Origin: Pseudomonadota bacterium
GTDB lineage: Bacteria > Campylobacterota > Campylobacteria > Campylobacterales > Sulfurospirillaceae
Length of the DNA: 64,000 nt
Assembly: GCA_017860615.1 (NCBI GenBank)
Contig: JAGDMU010000005.1
Coordinates: 124,001-188,000, forward strand
Direction: 5' to 3'
Positions 56,801 to 63,961 of the stretch are shown in pieces. The stretch's first letter is position 1; each line of letters starts with the position of its first letter. The translations under genes and the position numbers were made by a program. The notes under the pieces are model-generated. The model was not told where the DNA came from, searched no databases, and worked only from the letters and a program-made list of their open reading frames with translations.

Positions 56801-56930
56801 CGGAACAACGGTTGTGGGTGGTATGATAACCCTAACCTTGATCGGTACGTTTTTTGTACCGCTCTTTTTCTACCTCATTATGAAAACGAAAGAAAAGTTT
56901 ACGAAAAAAGGAGCTGCTCATGTCTCGTAA
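53805..56930 (+). CDS. cmeB: RND multidrug efflux transporter (CmeB/AcrB type)
   Basis: 1041 residues, HAE1 family length. It begins MFSKFFINRPIFATVVSIVI, has two large periplasmic loops, 12 membrane helices, and the proton-relay aspartate pair in GLVVDDAIVVIENVER (about 405). Trimeric proton-driven pump for dyes, bile salts and drugs. It overlaps the adaptor by one base and the outer-membrane channel gene by 11, a fixed order adaptor-pump-channel. Confidence 0.95.
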   Translation: MFSKFFINRPIFATVVSIVIILAGVIAIKSLPVQEYPSIAPPQIIVSATYPGADAQTIATTVAAPLEEEINGVQNMLYMTTTASPSGSVSINVYFQIGTDVAQAKVDVNNRVQIATNKLPEAVRKQGVSTRERSPDILKVLTLTSKDNVHDTTFISNYALVNIVDDLKRIPGIGDVTIFGNKNYAIRVWLKPDKLATYELTTAEVINAIKSQNEQYAAGQIGQEPMAKQPTYTYTVKTDGRLKNASEFDNIIIKSNADGSSLKLKDVAKVELGVESYYFGGIFNNKPMIPIGIFLASGANALEVSDLLEQKLSEISPNFPSDLEIDTAYDPTIFVRESIHEVIFTLILSIALVVGIIYLFLGNLRATFIPVLAIPVSIIGTFAGFYAAGFSINLLTLFGLTLAIGLVVDDAIVVIENVERILREEDLSVKDATIKAMKEITNPVIAIVMVLCAVFVPAAFMGGFSGMMYKQFAMTVIISVTISGIVALTLTPALCALLLRKHESEPFWFIQKFNALFEVGTNLFSTGVRKTIRFGVMNVAIFGVMIAAIFLITSRIPTGLVPNEDKGMILVINNLMPGASLSRTQKVSQEVSDFAFTNPDVIRVGAMSGLDFIINAYKTDSGISFIRLRPWDERPRADQTSQAIAGKMMGGLSQNKEAMLIAVTPPPIMGMSTTGGFEMYVQDRTGGNIQVLDGYVKEILAKAAERKELAAMRSTINTNVPQFLISVDTEKAKSLGVDTSDIFTTIQATFGNTYTNDFNLFGRTYHVNVQSDSTFREGTENYNDVFVKSSEGRLIPISSLATIKRIVGPSIIQKFNMFQAAQISGQPSAGYSSGDALRVIEEVAKSVLPNGYTIAWAGTSYQEKLLEKSGNTAFIYAIIFVFLILAALYESWTIPFAIVLAVPFALLGAALSVYFRDLQNDIYFQVGLVTLVGLSSKNAILMVEFAMHKLKEGYSLIDATIEGARIRFRPIVMTSFAFIAGTLPLAISTGAGANSRHIIGTTVVGGMITLTLIGTFFVPLFFYLIMKTKEKFTKKGAAHVS

Positions 56931-58314
56931 CATCACCCTTCTCTCACTTGTTGCTGCCTTGTTTTTGGGTGGATGTTCACTGAAGCCTGAGCTGAATGTC
57001 CCCAAAATGCAAACGCCTCAAAGTACACAAGAGGCATTAAATGTGAATAAAGAGTGGTGGAAAGCATTTAACGATGCCAAGCTCAATGCTCTTGTCGATG
57101 AGGCATTAAACGGTAGTGATGACCTAAAACTCTCCGCACTCAAAGTACTCAAAGCGCGTCAAACGTTTGGACTGAGTGAAGCCAATGAGATGCCGAACCT
57201 CACAGCCAATGCCAACTCTACACGTCAGAGAACAAGTGACGAAACCTACGCCCATAATCGCGCCAAATACACTGATAACGCTATGGGATTAAACCTTGCG
57301 TATGAGGTCGATTTTTGGGGCAGACTCTCCAGCCAAAGTGAGTCTAACTGGTCACTCTACCTCGCCACAGAAGCCTCTCGCGAGACTGTTCGCAATACGT
57401 TAATTCACGATGTTATCAGTGCTTATTTTAACCTCGCATCCCTGCAAGCACGTATGAAAATACTCGAACAAACGGCAAGTGCGTATAAAGCAAGCTATGA
57501 ATTTAGAGCCAAACAGCAAAAAGTGGGCACCATCAGCGATGTGCTAGCCAACCAAGCGTTAGCGCAGTACAATAACGTTCAAGCCTCAAAAGAGAGTTTG
57601 ATGGAGAGTTACAAACTCCAACAAAGCACTCTGGCTATTTTGTTAGGTAAAAACCCACAAGCGCTGTTTGAGATGCAAACCGCAGACGTTACGCTTCCAA
57701 GCGCACTGGTCATTCCAGAAGGAGTGCCTTCGAGCTTGATGGAAAATCGCCCAGATATTAAAGAGTCATTAGAAAATCTCAAAAGTAAAAATGCCCTCAT
57801 TGGGGTTGAAAAAGCGGCCTATTTCCCTACCATTAGCCTTACAGGAAGTTACGGTCAACAAAGTGCAGATCTTGACAACATCCTCAAATCCTCCGCAAAC
57901 CGATGGAGCTTTGGGCCAACGCTCAGTGTGCCCATTTTTGATTTTGGACGCATCAAACAACGTGTTTCCATCTCCGAAACTGACTTACAATCGTCTTTAG
58001 TCAGTTATGAGCAAAGCGTTAAAAAAGCCTATAAAGAGGTGCACGATGCACTTGCAAAAGAGAATTTAGCCAAAAGCAGACTCTCTTTCCAAGAAGAGGA
58101 ACTAAAGGCGTATCAAAAAGTGTTAGACCTCTCTACGAAGCGTTTTAACCAAGGGGTTGCTAACCAACTTGAAGTCTTAGATGCCCAAAAAGGAGTTTTG
58201 TCTTCTTCCTTAAATGTCATTTCGACCAAACAGTCACTGCTTACCTCTCAAGCTGAACTTTTTAAAGCACTGGGTGGCGGTTGGAGAGAGAGTGACCTTA
58301 TAGCTACAAAATAA
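56920..58314 (+). CDS. cmeC: Outer-membrane efflux channel lipoprotein (CmeC/OprM type)
   Basis: 464 residues with a lipobox LGGC (Cys about 19) and two OEP repeats, each a long coiled helical hairpin flanked by beta strands (ANLTANAN..., and FPTISLTGSYGQQ). Forms the TolC-like tunnel of the pump. Overlaps the transporter gene, so it is part of the same operon. No TetR-type regulator such as CmeR is adjacent. Confidence 0.93.
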   Translation: MSRNITLLSLVAALFLGGCSLKPELNVPKMQTPQSTQEALNVNKEWWKAFNDAKLNALVDEALNGSDDLKLSALKVLKARQTFGLSEANEMPNLTANANSTRQRTSDETYAHNRAKYTDNAMGLNLAYEVDFWGRLSSQSESNWSLYLATEASRETVRNTLIHDVISAYFNLASLQARMKILEQTASAYKASYEFRAKQQKVGTISDVLANQALAQYNNVQASKESLMESYKLQQSTLAILLGKNPQALFEMQTADVTLPSALVIPEGVPSSLMENRPDIKESLENLKSKNALIGVEKAAYFPTISLTGSYGQQSADLDNILKSSANRWSFGPTLSVPIFDFGRIKQRVSISETDLQSSLVSYEQSVKKAYKEVHDALAKENLAKSRLSFQEEELKAYQKVLDLSTKRFNQGVANQLEVLDAQKGVLSSSLNVISTKQSLLTSQAELFKALGGGWRESDLIATK

Positions 58315-58324
58315 AGGAGCGACC

Positions 58325-59350
58325 ATGAGCCTACTGTTAAGCCCATACGAACAAGGAAAAATCCATCTCAAAAACAAGGTGGTAATGCCTCCCATGTGCA
58401 TGTATCATGCGGATCATGATGGGAAAGTCACCGACTTTCATCTTACCCATTATACCGCACGCGCACTGGGTGGCGTAGGGCTTATCATCGTTGAGGCAAC
58501 TGCCGTAGAGCCTCGTGGTCGTATCTCTGACAATGACCTAGGACTGTGGGATGACTCACAGCTGTTAGGGCATGAAAAACTTATCTCACATTGCCATGCT
58601 TATGACGCTAAAATGGCAGTACAACTGGCTCATGCTGGACGCAAAAGTATTTGCAAAGAGAGCACACCTGTTGCACCAAGCCCTTTACGTTTTAGTGAAA
58701 AAAGTGAATTTAAACTACCTCATGAACTCACTCTTTTGGAAATTGAAGAGGTTAAAGAGCACTTTGTACAAGCCGCACTTCGTGCCTCAAAAGCGGGTTA
58801 CGACCTCTTAGAACTTCATGCCGCACACGGGTATCTTTTGTGCGAATTTTTATCACCACTGACCAATAAACGCCATGACCGTTATGGTGGAAGTTTGAAA
58901 AACCGCTGTGCGCTTGTCGTTGAAATTGCTGAAGCTATTTTAAAAGCTGTTTCGTTGCCACTGATTGTGCGTGTCAGTGCCGATGAATGGATGAAGGATG
59001 GATGGAATGTGCACGATACCATTGCCCTCTCTTTGGCACTTAAAGAAGTCGGTGTTGCCTTGATTCACGTCTCGGCAGGGGGAAACCATGAACAACAAAC
59101 GATGCCACCCCTTGTAGCACTTTACCAAGCAGCATATGCCAAAACCATTCGTAAAGAGGCTGGCATTGCAACCATTGCCGTAGGCTTAATTACAACTGTA
59201 AATGAAGGGGAACAACTTCTAGGTGATGAAACCTGCGATCTCGTTGCTTATGGTCGAGAATTGTTACGAAATCCTAACTTTGTCTTTTTTGCTGCTAAAG
59301 AACAAGGGAGAAAAGAACTTATAGAAACCTCCTATTTGAGGGCTTTTTAA
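58325..59350 (+). CDS. NADH:flavin oxidoreductase, Old Yellow Enzyme YqjM/NamA type
   Basis: 341 residues, FMN TIM barrel. PPMCMYHADHDGKV near the start carries the cysteine typical of the thermophilic-like/YqjM subgroup; HAGRK, AAHGYLLCEFLSP and NKRHDRYGGSLKNR are family signatures. Such enzymes reduce activated alkenes and nitro compounds. It starts ten bases after the efflux channel gene with AAAGGAG, so it is probably in the pump operon, which would fit joint detoxification. That link is inference. Confidence 0.9.
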   Translation: MSLLLSPYEQGKIHLKNKVVMPPMCMYHADHDGKVTDFHLTHYTARALGGVGLIIVEATAVEPRGRISDNDLGLWDDSQLLGHEKLISHCHAYDAKMAVQLAHAGRKSICKESTPVAPSPLRFSEKSEFKLPHELTLLEIEEVKEHFVQAALRASKAGYDLLELHAAHGYLLCEFLSPLTNKRHDRYGGSLKNRCALVVEIAEAILKAVSLPLIVRVSADEWMKDGWNVHDTIALSLALKEVGVALIHVSAGGNHEQQTMPPLVALYQAAYAKTIRKEAGIATIAVGLITTVNEGEQLLGDETCDLVAYGRELLRNPNFVFFAAKEQGRKELIETSYLRAF

Positions 59351-59398
59351 TCTTTGAGGTAACTGTAAAAACGTAACATCTTTTGAAAAACTTTGGAG

Positions 59399-59404
59399 TA
59401 TAAT
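59399..59404 (+). promoter_or_regulatory. -10 element of the host-attachment-family gene
   Basis: Perfect TATAAT 42 bases before the ATG at 59446, with AAAAAGGAG directly before the start. TTGAAA at 59383 is too close (10 bases) to be a proper -35. Confidence 0.6.
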
Positions 59405-59445
59405 GGAAGTATCTTAGCGCTACAAACGCGCAAAAAGGAGTTAAC

Positions 59446-59880
59446 ATGTCATCCAAACTGGTCATTGTTGCTGATTTACAGCATTTTAAACTCTTTCGTG
59501 TTAAAGCAGACCCTATGAATAGGGAATCACTTGAGTGTCTTCTAAGCTCTGACTCTCTTGACATTCACCAAAAGCCAAGTGAAAAACTCTCCGACCGACT
59601 CGGGCACTGTGAAACAGCATGGGGCGTTCAAGGTGGTGGCGAAAATCATAATATGGCGGAAGAAGAGGAGCGAAAACGCCTTCATGAACTCTCAAAGCAA
59701 ATTTCAGAAGCTTTGCAAAAGTATCCGCATGAACTCTGTTATTTTGCTGCACCTAAAACGATCAATCATAAAATCGTTGAAGCACTCACCCCTGCTCTTC
59801 AAAAAAACATTACCATCAATCTTGCGCTTGATTTGACCAAAACCCCAACCGATGAAATTCTAGGTCATTTCGCTAAGTAA
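59446..59880 (+). CDS. Host-attachment family protein (PF10116 type)
   Basis: 144 residues, soluble, without a signal peptide. The layout matches the 'protein required for attachment to host cells' family: N-terminal VIVADLQHFKLFRV, central basic/acidic linker, and C-terminal ICYFAAPKTI-like strand followed by a helix with NLALDLTKTPTDEIL. The family name comes from Agrobacterium; the biochemical role is unknown, and a release-factor-like fold has been noted. It is a single gene with its own promoter (59399) and terminator (59885). Confidence 0.8.
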   Translation: MSSKLVIVADLQHFKLFRVKADPMNRESLECLLSSDSLDIHQKPSEKLSDRLGHCETAWGVQGGGENHNMAEEEERKRLHELSKQISEALQKYPHELCYFAAPKTINHKIVEALTPALQKNITINLALDLTKTPTDEILGHFAK

Positions 59881-59884
59881 CGCC

Positions 59885-59917
59885 TTGGCATCAACAAATA
59901 GACTTTGTTGATGCCAA
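59885..59917 (+). terminator. 14-bp perfect-stem intrinsic terminator
   Basis: TTGGCATCAACAAA and its exact reverse complement across loop TAGAC, followed by CAAC and TTTTTT at 59922-59927. It begins five bases after the stop of the host-attachment-family gene and separates it from the esterase gene at 59963. Confidence 0.9.
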
Positions 59918-59962
59918 CAACTTTTTTCTCAATACACTAATGCTTACCAAGGAGTTTTTACA

Positions 59963-60850
59963 ATGACTCAAAAACTATTCTATGCTCTTTTCGCACTCAT
60001 ATTCTTTCAAAGTTTACATGCTGGTATCTTACGAGACCGTCTTAATTTGGATGATGAAGATGAAAAAGAAGCCCTTTTTTCTAAAGAGGTGCGCCTTATC
60101 GCCAATGTTAGTTATGGTACCAACGCTAAAGAGCGTTTTGATGTCTATACCCCTTTACAGACAAACACTTCAGCTCTTGCTCCTGTCATTTTTATGGTGC
60201 ATGGTGGGGCTTGGAAAATGGGCGATAAAAAACATCAAAGTGTTGTTGAAAATAAAGTCAATTTTTGGCTTAAAAAAGGTTATATTGTCATTTCAACCAA
60301 TTATAGACTTCTTCCAGAAGCCCCTGTCAATGAACAAGTCAATGATGTCGTTAAAGCGCTAGGCGTAGCACAAGCACAAAGCGCTTCATGGGGTGGAGAT
60401 AAAACGAAATTTATCCTCATGGGACACTCCGCAGGGGCCCATATCATCGCGATGATTGCCGCTTCTTCATCGTTGCCCCATGCCATCACACCGCCCATTG
60501 CTTCGGTTTTTCTAGATAGTGCGGTTATGGACACACCCACGCTGATGCACTCTAAACATCTGCGTTTATATGACCAAGCATTTGGAAGTGATCCAACATA
60601 CTGGCAAAAACTCTCCCCTTACCATCAACTCTCTTCGAAACGTATGCCACTCCTTGCGGTCTGTTCAACTAAGCGAGACGACTCATGCCCACAAGCTGAA
60701 AGCTTTCTCGCCAAAGCCTCTTCTTTTGGAACAACAACACTCTTGCTCAAAGAGAAGATGAGTCATCGAGATATTAACAAACTTCTTGGAGAAGATACTC
60801 TTTATACCAAAGCAGTAGATGATTTTTTAAATAATGTGAAGGTACAATAA
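59963..60850 (+). CDS. Exported alpha/beta hydrolase (esterase/lipase-like)
   Basis: 295 residues with a signal peptide (MTQKLFYALFALIFFQSLHA). HGGAW at 80-84 is the oxyanion-hole motif and GHSAG places the nucleophile Ser at 156; SHRDINKLLG near the C-terminus holds the probable catalytic His. It resembles the BD-FAE/hormone-sensitive lipase-like carboxylesterases. A second cysteine pair (AVCSTKRDDSC) near residue 235 may form a disulfide in the periplasm. Substrate unknown. Confidence 0.85.
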   Translation: MTQKLFYALFALIFFQSLHAGILRDRLNLDDEDEKEALFSKEVRLIANVSYGTNAKERFDVYTPLQTNTSALAPVIFMVHGGAWKMGDKKHQSVVENKVNFWLKKGYIVISTNYRLLPEAPVNEQVNDVVKALGVAQAQSASWGGDKTKFILMGHSAGAHIIAMIAASSSLPHAITPPIASVFLDSAVMDTPTLMHSKHLRLYDQAFGSDPTYWQKLSPYHQLSSKRMPLLAVCSTKRDDSCPQAESFLAKASSFGTTTLLLKEKMSHRDINKLLGEDTLYTKAVDDFLNNVKVQ

Positions 60851-60900
60851 GCGCACTATTTAAAACTATCACACAAATAACACAAAAGGTGAAAGCGCGT

Positions 60901-62145
60901 ATGCGAAAAGAGCTTAAATATGAACTGCGTTATGGAAGGATTCACCCTCTTACCGAACTGCCTGATCGTCAGCGCTTTATCAATACCCTTTCTAACTCCA
61001 CCGCCAACAAACTTGCCCTCTTAAATGTCAATGGCTTTTGGAACTTCAACCACTCTTTTGGGTATGAAGTGGGAGACCAAATCCTTAAAACCATCTCTCA
61101 ACGACTCAAGCGCCGCTTTGCACAAGCTGTTGTTTTCCATCTAGGCGGTGATGATTTTGCTATTCTCGCTGGAAAAGAGGTACCGCATGAGCACTTTTTA
61201 CAAAATATTGAATCCTGCCTGTGGTACTTTGGCTACTCGCCCATCGAAGTTGACAATGAGAAAATTTACACCCCTCTTCGCATCGGTGTTGCCATAGGCT
61301 ATGACGACCTTTTTCTCAATGCTGAATTTGCGATCAAACAAGCCAAACGCATCGGTAAAGATTTGATGGTTTACGATGCAGCAACCCCTTCTTTGTGCAA
61401 CCCGCAGTCCAATGCTAGAGCTGATTTAGAGTGGGAAAAAACCATTCGTGAAGCCCTTAAGAAAGACCGTTTTGAAGTCTTTGCTCAAAGCATTGAAGGG
61501 GGTAAAATTCCAAAATTTGAGTGCTTGGTACGCCTGCGTAACGCTGAGGGAAAAATCATCTCGCCGTATCTTTTTTTAGAACACGCCAAACGTGCCAATT
61601 TATATGGCAATATCACCAAAATCGTCATTCAAAAAGCATTTGCTTTTTTTGCCAATAAAACAGCAGAGTTTTCGATAAACCTCTCACTCAGTGACATTTT
61701 AGACCAAAACAGAGTCGATTTTTTGTTGGAGAAAATGTACGAATACAATGTCAATGAGCGCCTAACCATTGAAGTAACAGAAGGAGAAGGCATCGAAAAT
61801 CACCCCGAAGTCATTTCATTTTTAACGCTGCTTAAAAGTCAAGGTGTAAAAATTGCCATAGATGATTTTGGAACAGGCTACTCTAACTTTGAATACCTCG
61901 TGAGACTCCAAGCAGACTTCGTCAAAATCGATGGCTCGCTCATCAAAAACATCCATAAAAACGCTATCCACAAAGCCGTTGTTGAAGCCATCGTCACCTT
62001 TGCGCAAAAAGTAGGTATGCAAACGGTAGCAGAATTCGTCGCCAACGAGGAGATATACCGCACTTGCAAGGAGCTTGAAATTGACTATTTTCAAGGCTAC
62101 TTGTGGAGTGAGCCTATGCCTTTGGAGAATTTAGTGCTTCACTAA
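60901..62145 (+). CDS. GGDEF/EAL protein, probable c-di-GMP phosphodiesterase
   Basis: 414 residues from ATG 60901, preferred over GTG 60889 because AAAGGTG lies nine bases upstream. No membrane helix. The GGDEF domain (about 10-160) is degenerate (HLGGDDFAIL). The EAL domain (about 175-414) has ECL in place of EAL but keeps the metal-binding Glu, and the other catalytic blocks NLSLSDIL, EVTEGEG, IDDFGTGYSNFEY, VKIDG and YFQGYLW are present. It probably cleaves c-di-GMP; the GGDEF part may be regulatory. Confidence 0.9.
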   Translation: MRKELKYELRYGRIHPLTELPDRQRFINTLSNSTANKLALLNVNGFWNFNHSFGYEVGDQILKTISQRLKRRFAQAVVFHLGGDDFAILAGKEVPHEHFLQNIESCLWYFGYSPIEVDNEKIYTPLRIGVAIGYDDLFLNAEFAIKQAKRIGKDLMVYDAATPSLCNPQSNARADLEWEKTIREALKKDRFEVFAQSIEGGKIPKFECLVRLRNAEGKIISPYLFLEHAKRANLYGNITKIVIQKAFAFFANKTAEFSINLSLSDILDQNRVDFLLEKMYEYNVNERLTIEVTEGEGIENHPEVISFLTLLKSQGVKIAIDDFGTGYSNFEYLVRLQADFVKIDGSLIKNIHKNAIHKAVVEAIVTFAQKVGMQTVAEFVANEEIYRTCKELEIDYFQGYLWSEPMPLENLVLH

Positions 62146-62362
62146 TATGTAAAGAACGTAGAGAACAAAAACCTCTTCATAAAGCAATCAAAGAGCATTA
62201 CTGATTTAACGTAATGGCATTGATACTCTCTTCATGAAACGCCATATCTTAATTTGGCTTATTATCAGCACGTATAGCTTAATCACAGTTCAGTAACTAT
62301 AAATTAACCCAAGAAGTGTAAGCTCTCTTCTGAATTTATATAACATTATGAAAGGATTTTCA

Positions 62363-62644
62363 ATGATACATGAATCTAAAGAAACTATCAAAAGTTTCGA
62401 CCAATCGTTACCGCGTAGAGTATTTTTTAAAAGTATGGCTTTTTTGAGTTTATTGACTTTCTCAACGATGCCACTGTATGCCAAAGGTTCTCAAGAACAA
62501 ATGAAGTACCAATCCAAGCCTAACAATGGTCAAGCCTGTAAAGAGTGTATGCATTTTGAAGCCGAGAAGAAACAATGTAAGGTTGTAGACGGAACCATAA
62601 GTGCTGATGGATGGTGTACGTTATATCATGCACCTCAAAAGTAA
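62363..62644 (+). CDS. High-potential iron-sulfur protein with Tat signal
   Basis: 93 residues from ATG 62363, with AAAGGA six bases upstream; the ATG at 62348 lies before that site. A twin-arginine signal is clear (PRRVFFK at 17-23, hydrophobic stretch 26-38, MPLYAKG cleavage region). The mature part is about 53 residues with C59-x2-C62-x9-C72-x12-C85, ending DGWC, which is the HiPIP [4Fe-4S] pattern. HiPIPs carry single electrons in the periplasm. Transcribed alone; nothing in the 62146-62362 gap other than AT-rich DNA. Confidence 0.85.
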   Translation: MIHESKETIKSFDQSLPRRVFFKSMAFLSLLTFSTMPLYAKGSQEQMKYQSKPNNGQACKECMHFEAEKKQCKVVDGTISADGWCTLYHAPQK

Positions 62645-62773
62645 ATTTGCGTTCTAAAAGAGTGTAGGCCAAATAGTGGGCGACATTTAATTTATTTGGA
62701 AAAAATAAAAAATTTACGCCCAAGGCTTGAATTTAGAAGGTGAAATTTCCACTTTTTAGGTTCTATTATTTTC

Positions 62774-62789
62774 TTTTTACATGTAAAAA
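62774..62789. repeat. 16-bp perfect palindrome with ACATGT core
   Basis: TTTTTACATGTAAAAA, unspaced, in the 294-base gap between the HiPIP gene and cowN (62645-62938). A second TTACATGTAA is at 62882-62891 in the same gap, followed by the inverted repeat ATGTTG-N7-CAACAT (62891-62909). Otherwise the gap is AT-rich, with an imperfect CCAAATA/TATTTGG hairpin near 62670-62699. Confidence 0.55.
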
Positions 62790-62938
62790 TTTTAGCGAAA
62801 CCATAACAAAAAAGTTGTTTTTTTTCTGCTTCTCTCGTGCTAACCATTCTCTTTTTTAAGCGCAAAACTTCACTAAAACGGTTACATGTAATGTTGCGGA
62901 ACACAACATGCATAAGTCTCTTAAAAAGGCTGCCTTTC

Positions 62939-63241
62939 ATGGAAGAGATACGCGATCGTTATGTGAGTTTTCACAATATTGACTGCTACGAAAATGCGAC
63001 TCAAGTGCTCGATGCGATGTATGAACTTTTTGAGCTTCACCCTGAAGCTAAAGATGATTTGTGGGTTCGTTTTGAAACACTTATTCCTAAAGATTATAAA
63101 GCTATTTTTGCAAAACATGATTCTAAGGACATTTTGTATCATATCTGCTCTCATGTCTTTTATCTTTCGGCACTTTTCGAAGCATATGAATTTGAAAAAG
63201 GGATTGAATTGATGGAAAAAGCGGAAATGGAGTGTTGTTAA
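62939..63241 (+). CDS. cowN: N2-fixation sustaining protein CowN
   Basis: 100 residues from ATG 62939; AAAGG nine bases upstream and the family N-terminus support this start over the ATG at 62837, which would add 34 basic, unrelated residues. CowN hallmarks: DRYVSFHNIDCYENA (6-20), SHxxxxxxLFE (71-81) and the terminal ECC (98-100). CowN protects nitrogenase from carbon monoxide and allows growth on N2 when CO is present. It stands without nif genes in the window, so the organism is predicted to fix nitrogen by genes elsewhere. Confidence 0.92.
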   Translation: MEEIRDRYVSFHNIDCYENATQVLDAMYELFELHPEAKDDLWVRFETLIPKDYKAIFAKHDSKDILYHICSHVFYLSALFEAYEFEKGIELMEKAEMECC

Positions 63242-63270
63242 AAATCCCTTAAAAAACCTCTTACACTTGT

Positions 63271-63276
63271 TATAAT
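63271..63276 (+). promoter_or_regulatory. Extended -10 element of hemJ
   Basis: TATAAT preceded by TG one base upstream (TGTTATAAT), 28 bases before the start at 63304. Confidence 0.65.
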
Positions 63277-63303
63277 GCGCTCATATTTTTGCAGGAGCGA
63301 AAA

Positions 63304-63828
63304 ATGGAGTATTATAGTTGGATTTTAACGTTTCACGTTATGGCGTTTATGTCATGGATGGCGATGCTTTTTTATCTGCCACGTCTTTTTGTCTATCATG
63401 TGGAACACGCTCACAAAAGTGAATTTGTCGAAGTCGTTAAAATACAAGAGTACAAAGTCTACAAATACATCGGACTTCCTGCCTTTTGGGGAACGCTTTT
63501 AAGCGGCTCAGCAATGCTCATTATCAACCCTGTTTTATTTGAAACAGGCGAATGGCTCTACGCAAAACTCGTTGTGGTGGCTATTATGACGGCGTATTCA
63601 TTTTCATTAGACTATTTCAGAGAAGCATTAGAAAAAGATGAGTGTGTACGTAGTGGTAAGTTTTTCCGCGCGTACAATGAAATCCCAACCCTACTTTCGA
63701 TTTTAATCGTAGCCTATGTTGTGGTTAAAACGTTTTCATTGCTTTTTACAACCATTACCATTGCACTGTTTGCTTTTATCATTTACATGATTATGCAACA
63801 ACCTGCGTACAAAGATAAAAAAAATTAG
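63304..63828 (+). CDS. hemJ: Protoporphyrinogen IX oxidase HemJ
   Basis: 174 residues from ATG 63304, with GCAGGAG directly upstream; the ATG at 63289 overlaps the site. Four or five membrane helices. The family block FHVMAFMSWMAMLFYLPRLFVYH at the N-terminus with its conserved His, and the later GYxK-like region, match the UPF0093/HemJ family, which oxidises protoporphyrinogen IX in haem synthesis in many Campylobacterota. Confidence 0.9.
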   Translation: MEYYSWILTFHVMAFMSWMAMLFYLPRLFVYHVEHAHKSEFVEVVKIQEYKVYKYIGLPAFWGTLLSGSAMLIINPVLFETGEWLYAKLVVVAIMTAYSFSLDYFREALEKDECVRSGKFFRAYNEIPTLLSILIVAYVVVKTFSLLFTTITIALFAFIIYMIMQQPAYKDKKN

Positions 63829-63846
63829 ACTTCTTACAAAGGAAAA

Positions 63847-63944
63847 GCACCAAAGGTGCGCGGGCACTCTGCCAAAGAGAACCCAGTGTTAACGTAGTTT
63901 TCAGAGCTTTGCTTTGAAAACGTGTCAAGAGTTCTGCAAGAACT
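63847..63944 (-). repeat. Dispersed multi-hairpin repeat, copy 3 (full length, inverted)
   Basis: On the minus strand it reads AGAGTTCT/AGAACTCT stem, GTTTTCA/TGAAAAC stem with the same AAGCAAAGCTC interior as copy 1, the identical TACGTTAACACT segment, CTCT/AGAG and GCACC-TTT-GGTGC. It lies downstream of hemJ. Confidence 0.8.
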
Positions 63945-63961
63945 CTATGAAATACTCTGTC

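Noticed and set aside
62880-62909. Sigma-54 promoter or NifA site upstream of cowN
   Set aside because: The nearest GG...GC pair is 14 bases apart rather than 10, and TGT-N10-ACA fails at the last triplet in both registers tried.
62837-62938. N-terminal extension of cowN to the ATG at 62837
   Set aside because: The 34 extra residues are unlike the family and have no good ribosome site; CowN proteins start just before the DRY motif.
62692-62940. 82-codon basic frame on the minus strand in the gap before cowN
   Set aside because: It lies in AT-rich DNA, is Lys/Phe-rich by composition, lacks a ribosome site and overlaps the palindromes.
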